This document shows, piece after piece, positions 45,361 through 64,000 of a DNA stretch of 64,000 nt. Numbering within the stretch: the stretch's first letter is position 1; every line of letters starts with the position of its first letter. The notes beneath the pieces were generated by a model that saw nothing but the letters and a program-made list of their open reading frames with translations, was not told where the DNA came from and did no database searches. This DNA comes from Manis javanica. Taxonomy: Eukaryota; Chordata; Mammalia; Pholidota; Manidae. A program made the translations under genes and the position numbers. The stretch lies in assembly GCF_040802235.1 (NCBI RefSeq), contig NC_133158.1:24369001-24433000 (forward strand). Reading direction: 5' to 3'.

Positions 45361-47084
45361 GGGGAAAATCTGTTTTTTTTGTCTTTTCTAGCTTCTGGAG
45401 GTTCCCTAGTCAAAGAACTAGGGACCAGTTCTTTGCTCTCAAAGCCAGATACAGGAAATCACCCGCAGTGTTCAGGGGGAGAAAACAAACTATGCAATTA
45501 AGCTGGCTTTATTAGCATAAATAAGTGTCCGTTTCAGTCAAGAGATAATCTGTGTGCCTGGGACTGTCAAATGCTTCATACACATTATCACATTATCATG
45601 TCATAGACCTATAAACCTGTATTACAGATGGATAAACTGAAGTGCACAGAACAAACTTAACACAACTTCTTTGTGAGGTTCCAGGAAGTCATGGCAAAAC
45701 TTTAACTCTGGAATTATCATCATTGTTTTCAAAGACAAACTATAACAAGTAATTAACTAAGACTAAATATCTTGGTAGTGATGGGGGAGGAGACTCATTT
45801 TGAGAAACTTCTAATTATTTCAATTACGTCTGAACATCACCTCTTACAGGACATCCTCTCTGAATCTCTCTCCTGTGTGTGCATTCAACTGTTGTGTGTA
45901 TATGCCTCTTTTATTTTTATGTTATACTGAATGTTAATTTACATCTGTGTGTCTGCCACTAGATGTGAGAACAGGTCTTAATTTTATCTGGCCTGGTTTT
46001 GTTAGACTCCATCAGAGTGATCCAGTTTTAGGGAAAGAGGAGGGGACCTGTGTTGTTACACTGGGGGGTTCCGTATGAACCTGGTTTTAAAGTGAGAAAT
46101 GCTACGGAGAGCATTCCATGGGAGCTGGCTTAGCCACCTTTTGGTTTTGACCTGAGGCTGCTGCTAAGGCAGAATTTTGAAGGTGATTATTCCAAGTCTT
46201 TACTCTTGGGCCTCTGTTCTTTTTAACTATTATTGAAGCCCCATCTTTTAAAATTAACGACCCCAGTATGAAATTTCAGAACAGCCAAAATTGATTTGTC
46301 TATTTACTTACCTCTTTTCAATGTAAAATAAAATTGCATTTGTGTGTCAAATCCCCCAGCACCAGTGAAAATTGCGATTCTACATTTGCTGAGAAATATC
46401 TTTATTTGTCCTCTGGGAGATCTTAAACTTTAGTTGGCTTCTATTAAACTTTTATGAGAACAAAACGAGTGAATGACTTTTTCTTCGAACTAGGTACTTT
46501 TTTTTTTTCAGAGAAAGAATATTCTTGAAACAGAACATGTTCTTTTAAACAAATTACTGTGTTGCTTACAAAGGAAAAAAGAAGAGGGTGGGGGTGCGTC
46601 TGAGGGGACCACCCCCACCACCACTCGAAACTGCGGACTCTGGGAGTTAGGTCACAGTCACATTTTTACCGGACTTGTTTAAGCCTGGGCTCACCTGTCT
46701 TCCCCAAAGGGCATAATATACTATCATTATAAATTAACTTCTTCATGAGAGGCATTATTCTCCCTTCTCTGTCCTGTTTTAAAATGCAGATGCTCCCGGG
46801 AGCAGTGAGGGAGTGGGGACGGGTGACGGCAAAGGGTCGTGGGTGGAGCTGCTGGATGGCGGGTGCAGAGCTGGGCCTCGGGTATCACTGCCCTGTAGTG
46901 GTTTCCTCGTTCAGCCACATGTCTTCACTTGAAATTGAATCATCTGCCTAACACCATGAAGGGGAAAAATGGAGAGAGTCTTTAGCAGTAAGGTTGATGA
47001 AACTGTCTGAAGCTGAACTGTCGTTTTGTAATGTAGTAATCCTAGTAGAGTGAGTCCTATCCCTCTAAGCACCACAGCTCATAC

Positions 47085-47475
47085 TTGGAGGCTGCAGTAG
47101 GCTGAGTAAAGCCCCCAAGAGTGTCCATGTCCTAATTCCCAGAGTCTGTAACCCTGGGAAGGTCTGTGACCTTCCACTGCAGATGTGAGTAAAGTGGGGT
47201 CCTTTCTATGGGAAGATTATCCTGGATTACTCAGGGGGCCCAGTGTGATCACAGGTCCTTCTCAGAAAGTAGCAGGAGTGGCAGAGAGGAAAGATGTTCT
47301 GCTTCTGGCTTTGAAGATGGAGGGAGGGAACCTCCATAGGCTAGAAAAGACAAAAAAACATTTTCCCCTCATGCCTCCAGCAAGAACGCAGCTCTGTGGA
47401 TCCATTTTAGGCTTTGACCTCCAGAACTGTGAGATGATGCATTTGTGCACCAAGCCTTCCAGTGCATTCTCCGTG
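47085..47475 (+). mobile_element. Solo LTR of an ancient ERVL/MaLR-type element
   Basis: Landmarks are 'gtgtccatgtcctaattccc', 'actgcagatgtgagtaaagt', 'gattatcctggattactcag', 'gatcacaggtccttctcaga' and 'ctccagaactgtgagatgat'. No viral coding sequence is present. Confidence 0.7.
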
Positions 47476-47634
47476 CTGCCTCAGACTAACTGCAAGAAAA
47501 CATGAATGGGGCTGTGAAAACCCCTGTTTAAACAGCCTTTAATGCTTTCGTATTTCCATTCAATGAAATGCAGATGTTCTGTGAAGTCCCCAGCCTGCAT
47601 GACCTGGGCCATGCCTGCTTCTCCAGCTTGATCA

Positions 47635-47880
47635 AAGTACAGTAGTGTCTTTGAGTCAGAACATTGGGTTTGAATTCTGCTGTGCTGCTTGCTACCTGGG
47701 TGACCATAGACAAATTATCCTCTCTGTGCCTCAGTTTCCTCATTGGGAAAATACCTCAATGGGTGTCCCTGAGGATTAATGAGATAATAATAAAGTATTT
47801 GCGCTGTTCCAAGCTCAATGTTAATTGTTAGGCAGCTGTCATTATTGTGAGTATTCACACAGGCCATTGGCACATAGTAG
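47635..47880 (+). mobile_element. MIR SINE fragment
   Basis: 'gggtttgaattctgctgtgc', 'ctgtgcctcagtttcctcat' and 'tgaggattaatgagataata' fit a long MIR copy. Confidence 0.8.
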
Positions 47881-49469
47881 ACACTAAATAAACATTTGAT
47901 GAAATAATGAATGGAAACTATATATACACCAGTACTGTTCTCTCTGGTTTGCAAAAATGAATTCATTTTAAAGAAACACAACCAAAATGTAGGTGGATGT
48001 GATAAGGAAAAAAATATTCAACACAGCCGTCAAGGTAAGCAAACAGCTTTTTTCCTCCAGTTGGCAAAGCCCTCCCAGCTCCCTCCTCCCCTCGTCCCCT
48101 CCTCCGGGCTCCTCTTTTGCCCTGCACATGCTGAAATGAAATGCCACATATCAAAATAATATAAATTGCTCCCCTTGTTTGTGCTCTGGGCTCAGACCTT
48201 GGGAGATGACTCCCCTCTGAGCCCGCTGGTGTGAAATAAAACCTCAGCACTCCACGACCTCCGAGCGCCGCTTGGTTCCTCCGTCAGTGATCCAGTCCAG
48301 GTTTTCCAGTATTTTCCGTGACAGATGAAGAGCTGAGCAGTTGGGAGCCACATTTTGGCTACTAGATCTATAGAGCGGAATCAAACATCTGATTTACTAT
48401 GAAGAAACATGGAAGTTGTCCACTCTTGAGGGAATCTTTAACTGGCCCTGAAGTATATTCCAACCAGCATTAAGTGGTTTTCAAACCAGCATTGATAACT
48501 GTTAGGACCAAAAGTTTCAATATATAATAAATATTGATATGTGTTTCTAAATGGTTTTTATCTCATTTTCTTGACCTTCCTTTTTAATAATACATTGTGT
48601 TTCAACCACAGAAGAATACTCATTTTGTGGGGTTTCCATGGTCTGATGAAAAGCGGCCTGACCCAGTAGGGCTCTCTCTCTGTTCATGGTATTTACCTTT
48701 GGGTATGTTCTTTATAGGGAGAAATACTTCCTGTAGGATCTCTGGAAACCTTAGCAAATGTTAGTTCCTCTGCAGATAAAGTTTTATTTCCCTCGGAATG
48801 AGTATATTAAGAGATAATAGTGAACATCTTGCCTAAAGGCCACTTTTGGATCTCTTAGATTGTGTTAAAAAACAGAATTCATCCAAGTAAATTTTATCAA
48901 ATTGACTTTATTAAGTGATTGATGAACCAGGCAGCATCCCCTTTAGCAAACAGAGAGATGCTCTGACGATAGGAAGATGGGTTTGGGGGGGGGAGTTGTT
49001 AGCAAAAAGAAAAAAGGAATTATTTCAGGCAAGGTCACTTTCTTTTAGGGGAAAGAACAGGGTTTTGATAATGCAGATTACCTCATCTTTTAGGGAAGAT
49101 GGAGAAGACTCCTTTTACAGATTATTTTATGGATGATACTGACCAGAAAATTCCTGACTGACTGCATATCTCTGGGAGGTTGGCATTGTAATTAAGTTTG
49201 GGTATTAAGCTCCCGTTTGGTGACTTGGCCTCACAGAGGTGACACTGTGTTGGTTCCACATTTTTCTTTGTAACAGTTGTCATGAGCGGTATACTGGGGA
49301 GGGTTGCTGACATTTCCTTTCCCCCTTAATTTAATGACCTCAAACTTATTCATCCTCCTTCCCTATGTAAATGCTTTAATAATTGAATTCACATGAATAG
49401 CTAATCCTTGAAAGCCTTTTAAAATAGGTATTTTAAATTACATGTTCTGGTTGTTTTTTTGATAATAGA

Positions 49470-51340
49470 AAGACACTATTGTGGTCAGGTTTATTAAGGC
49501 ATAATTTATGTACAAGGGAGTTTACCCTCAGTGTATTCGATGTGTTTTGACAAAGACACCTGGTCGTATAATCACCACCATTATCAAGATAGAAGACCAA
49601 CCCATTATGTCTCCAAATTCTCTCATGTCCCTTTATAGTGAACAACTACCCCAGGGTCCAGTCCCTGGCCCAGTTTGTTTTCTATCTTTATAGTTTCGCC
49701 ATTTCCAGAATGCCACATAAATACAGTCATTCTGCATGTAGCCTCCTGAGTTTGCTTTCTGGACTTGAGATTCAGACATGCCATGTGTATCAGTATTGAA
49801 CCTTTTTTTTTTTACATTACTGAGCAATGTTCCTTTATATGGATATCCCACAATTTGCTTACCCAGTCACCTGTTGAAGGGAATTTGGCTTATTCCCAGG
49901 TTTGGAGGATTATTAATAAAGCTACTCTTAACCATTCACATACATTTTTTTAATGTGACCATAAATTTTCACTTCTCTCAGGTAAATACCTATGAGTAGG
50001 ATTGCTGGGTTGTATGGTTATGTGTATATAACTTATCACAAACAGCCAATGTTTCCTATAGTGGCAGTAACCGTTAATATTCTCACTGTGGGAATTTACC
50101 AGCACTTGATAGCGAAGTTTTTTGCTTAAAACATTGCAGTAGGTGTTTAATGGTATCTTGTTGTGGTTTTAATTTACGTATCCCTAATGACTAATGATCC
50201 AGAATATCTTGACATGCCAACCAACCATATAGCTTTTGTTACATTTATTCCTGTTTTATAAATCTGTATCTCGATATAATTTTAGCTATTGAAATCAGAA
50301 TTTATAAGTATTTGCTATTAATAAAAATACAATTGATCTTTATTTATTAACCATGAAAGCTAAGACCTTGATAAATTCACTTACTAGTTCTAATAGTTGT
50401 TTTGTCAATTCCTGTGATTTCAGTGTAAACTTTTTATGTCATCTGAAAACAAAGGCAGTTTTGCTTCCTTCCCAATCATTACATTGTTTATTTCTTTTTC
50501 TTGTCCTGTGTTAATGATTATGAACTCTGGTAAAATATTGAGGAGAAATGGAGTGGGCATCCTCATTGCTGATATTAAGGGAAAGGTGGTAAGTATTTTA
50601 CCATTAAGTATGAGAGTAGCTGTACAGTTTTCATAGGTTCCTTTTACCAGGTCGAGGAAGTCCTCTAATCCAAGGTTTCTGAGTTTTTATCCTGAATTGG
50701 TTTTGCATTTTAAGTGCTTTTTCTGCATCTATTGGCATGATCATATAGTTTTTCTTCTTTAGTCGGATAATATGATAAATAACATTGGTTTTCAAATGTT
50801 AACTCTAACTTGTGTTCCTAGGATAAACCCAACTTGATCGTTCCAACTTGCTGGATTCAATTTGCTAATGTTTTATTAAAGGTATTTGTTTACATGTTCA
50901 TGTGGATATTGATCTGCAAATTATTTATTTGGCATTATCTACTTCAGGTTTGTTACCAGTATTATACTGGCCTCAGATGAGAGGAAAAGTGTTCCCTTCT
51001 CTATTTTCTGAACAAAATTTGTTCAAGATTGATGTTATTTCTTCCTTAAGTGGTTGATATGTTGAACCACTGAAACCATCTTCACCCAGAAATATCTTTG
51101 TGGGAAGTTTGTTGAACAAAATGCAGTTTCTTTCATAGTAAAGGGCTATTCATATTTGTATATTTCATCTTGTTGCAGTTTTGATAAGTTGTATTTTTCA
51201 AAGAATTGGTTCATTTCATCTGCACCGTCTAATTGGTTGATGTAAAATTGTCCATGATGTTTCCTGTTATCCTGTTAATGCCTGTAATGTCTGTAGTGAT
51301 TGTTCTTTTACACTGAATTCTGCATTTTTTGTTCCATTTG
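49470..51340 (-). mobile_element. Old LINE-1, 3' UTR and ORF2 part
   Basis: The plus strand shows the antisense 3' end ('aggtttattaaggcataatt') then ORF2-derived words ('tattgaggagaaatggagtg', 'tttgcattttaagtgctttt', 'ataaacccaacttgatcgtt'). It is heavily degraded and includes an (AT)n run just beyond at 51357-51377. Confidence 0.75.
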
Positions 51341-51345
51341 GTCAC

Positions 51346-51376
<31 letters not shown>

Positions 51377-52129
51377 TTCATTACTATGTTAAGCAGTTGT
51401 ATTGAATCAATGCTTTGTCCCTGATAGCAGTTTGGGGAGAGGTAGTCCTGTGCCTCACCAAATGGGATACTTAACACGCTTGAAGAGGTCTGACCATTGG
51501 CAGCCACAGAAATACCACGACATATGAATTTCTGCAGCAGAATTTTAAGGAATTAAGTAATTACAAGTTATATGAAAAAGATTAGTAAAATTTTTTAAAA
51601 CACGATGTAAGACGTAGTTTTCTGTTTTGTGTTTTTAAGACAATCGGCAATTTCTTTGAAAGTTTTCCATTTTAATGATTTAAGTCTGTACTCCCACTCC
51701 TTTGTCACTTTCTTCACTCTGCTCTGGTAAAAACTGAGTAACTGATTCAAATCCAAGTTCTTCACTTTCAAGCTGCAAAAGTCTTCAAACCACAGAAGCT
51801 AGTGGTTACAAAGAACAGACAGGAAAATAAAATTTTCCCATTTCAAATGAACTAGAAGGTTTGGGTTTAGAATGTCTTGAACACTCTGCTTCAGTCTTGA
51901 CAATGTGTTTCCGAATCTGAGTATTTTAAAACTTGTGCTGTTCACTCCTGTGCAGATGTTAGGGTATAGTATACTACTTGAGTCAAGTGCAAATCGGGAA
52001 GCAGACAAAAATAACTTGCTAACATCTACTGAGAATTTGCTCTTTGCTAGACTTGATATTTAAGCCCGGCAATACTCTAGGATAGGTTTTATTGATAATC
52101 TTCATTTCACAAAGACAGTGTCACTTCGT

Positions 52130-52434
52130 ATGCAGTGAAGGTGGACGTCGGACTACAGCGGAGGCAGCAGAGAGATGCGGTGAAATGTAAAGTACGTGAG
52201 CAGACCGGGGTTCCCCGTGCCCTGCGGGCGCACGGCCCAGCCCGGCCAGAGCCTGCATCCGCGCTCTGTCCGCAGTGGAGCTTCGTGGGCGGGGTGGGGG
52301 TGGGGACCCAATAGCGCGCTCCCCTGGCCCCACCCACGCACTGCCGTGCCTTCCCATTTGTCGCCGGCCGAAGTGCCGGTGATGTCACGAGCGCGCCGTC
52401 CGGAAGTGCGCGTGGCGGCGGCGGCAGAGAGGCG
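52130..52434 (+). promoter_or_regulatory. TRNT1: TRNT1 CpG island promoter and noncoding exon 1
   Basis: Dense CpG begins near 52.13 kb and continues to about 52.7 kb. No TATA box is visible. A CRE-like TGATGTCA lies at 52380-52387 and an ETS-type CCGGAAGTG at 52400-52408. Exon 1 probably ends at AGAGGCG|GTGAGC (last base 52434), the only good donor before the first coding exon. The transcription start is not resolved; on these elements I would place it near 52400. Confidence 0.7.
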
Positions 52435-53351
52435 GTGAGCGAGTCCGCGCCGCAGGGAGGGCTGGGGGCGGCGGGAGCCGGGGGTGCGGAGTGCCGCCTC
52501 CGCTGCAGCGAGCAGAGCCCGGCGTGGAGGTCGCCCGGCCCGTCCGTGCCACGTCTCGCCTGACCGCGGGCTTCCCCTTCTCGCAGCCGGGCCCCCGGGG
52601 ATCTCACCGAGCCTTTTCGCTCCAGCATCTGGTGTGGGGGCAGGTCACGGCATTTCAGGGCCCGCGTCCCCTGCGGGTTTTTCTGAGTTGAGGCGGTGGA
52701 AGGAAACAAAATATGTTTCTTACCAACGTGGTCTGGGTCAGGGGAACTCGCCACCTGGTGGGAAACGCCGCTCTTTGAAACCTGCTTTCCAAGGAAAGGC
52801 GCGGTTCTCCAGTGGTTTCAGTTGGGCTTGCTTGAGAGCTGCTGCTTGGATTCCCACCTTGTGTGGAAAACGGGGTGTGGTGATGGAGAACTGGAGGCGG
52901 TGTTGTGTGGGGAAAAGCGGGCAGCAGACAAGTCGTGGGGAAATACAATGCCTGGGAAATACTGCTGGTCATAAATCTCAGATGCGTATAGGAAGTGCGG
53001 TGCTGTACACCTGCGACTACGACGTGTTCTGGAAACCAAGTGTTCCTGCAGGTGTTCAAGTGACATTTTCTGGAACCGCTGTTCTTGGCAAGACCGTATC
53101 CCTCAGGCTTGAACTGAAGCTCGATCCTCAGAGTTGTAACAGCAAGAAGCAATGTGTGAGTGTGGCAGGAAGTGCTTTAGGAATACAAAACTGGATAGTT
53201 AAAGATCTAGTTGTAACTGCCCCTCAAATTGTCGCTTTTCAGTTTTTCATCTTAACAGGTGAATGTCTCAGTTGATAGATAAAAACACCGTGTCTTTTTA
53301 TTGTCCTTACGTTTTTAAGTTTCATTGCTGTGCTTCGTGTCTGTCTTATAG
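52435..53351 (+). other. TRNT1: TRNT1 intron 1
   Basis: The first 250 bases belong to the CpG island and the rest is ordinary. It contains a 263-codon open frame (52484-53275) with no recognisable domain, which I regard as chance. Confidence 0.7.
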
Positions 53352-53375
53352 ATGTGTGGCTGGTGACTATCCCCG

Positions 53376-64000
<10,625 letters not shown>

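Larger units (their letters stand above)
37368..52129. other. Region between the IL5RA and TRNT1 starts
   Basis: About 14.8 kb without a recognised coding exon. Noncoding first exons and the promoter of IL5RA are expected here because coding exon 1 begins at a splice acceptor, but no CpG island or clear core promoter marks them. The recognisable content is old repeats: L2 near 43.97 kb, (AAT)n at 44.12 kb, L1 fragments at 44.44-45.36 kb and 49.47-51.34 kb, a MaLR-type LTR at 47.09 kb and MIR at 47.63 kb. Confidence 0.7.

Noticed and set aside
52107-52754. 215-codon antisense frame over the TRNT1 CpG island
   Set aside because: CpG islands are poor in stop codons; no domain is visible and it overlaps the opposite-strand promoter.

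Overview
This is a window of eutherian mammal genomic DNA: sparse split coding exons with GT-AG introns, CpG-rich islands, and many old LINE, MIR, MER and LTR fragments. I see no Alu, B1/B2, bovine BovA-type or carnivore SINEC-type SINEs, so a primate, rodent, ruminant or carnivore source looks unlikely. The species itself cannot be fixed from the sequence.

Two protein genes are recognisable, arranged head to head. IL5RA (interleukin-5 receptor alpha) lies on the minus strand. Its ten coding exons between 37355 and 9825 could be joined exon by exon with consistent phases, giving a 418-residue receptor with a signal peptide, three fibronectin-III-like domains, a WSEWS motif, one transmembrane segment and a PPVP box-1 motif. 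TRNT1 (CCA-adding tRNA nucleotidyltransferase) lies on the plus strand. It starts in a CpG island near 52.4 kb, and its first three coding exons (53376-53522, 59790-59983, 63396-63534) carry the catalytic core motifs; the rest runs off the right edge. From general knowledge this is the order in human 3p26 (CNTN4, IL5RA, TRNT1, CRBN). I found no CNTN4 or CRBN coding sequence here.

Layout: 1-5366 is intergenic, with a CpG-rich stretch at 1.28-2.17 kb, a MER5-like element and a MaLR LTR. 5367-9048 is an internally deleted L1 with a target-site duplication. 9049-37367 is IL5RA. 37368-52130 is AT-rich DNA between the two promoters, with LINE fragments, an LTR and an (AAT)n microsatellite; any IL5RA noncoding 5' exons and promoter should lie there but were not recognised. 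52130-64000 is the TRNT1 promoter and 5' half.

No new multi-gene system is present. The observations most worth checking concern IL5RA: a recent 136-bp tandem duplication that copies the splice acceptor and first 57 bases of the WSXWS exon; loss of the usual start codon, with a start-stop mini-ORF just before the ATG now used; replacement of a reactive cysteine by arginine; a 74-nt intron; and two inverted repeats in introns.
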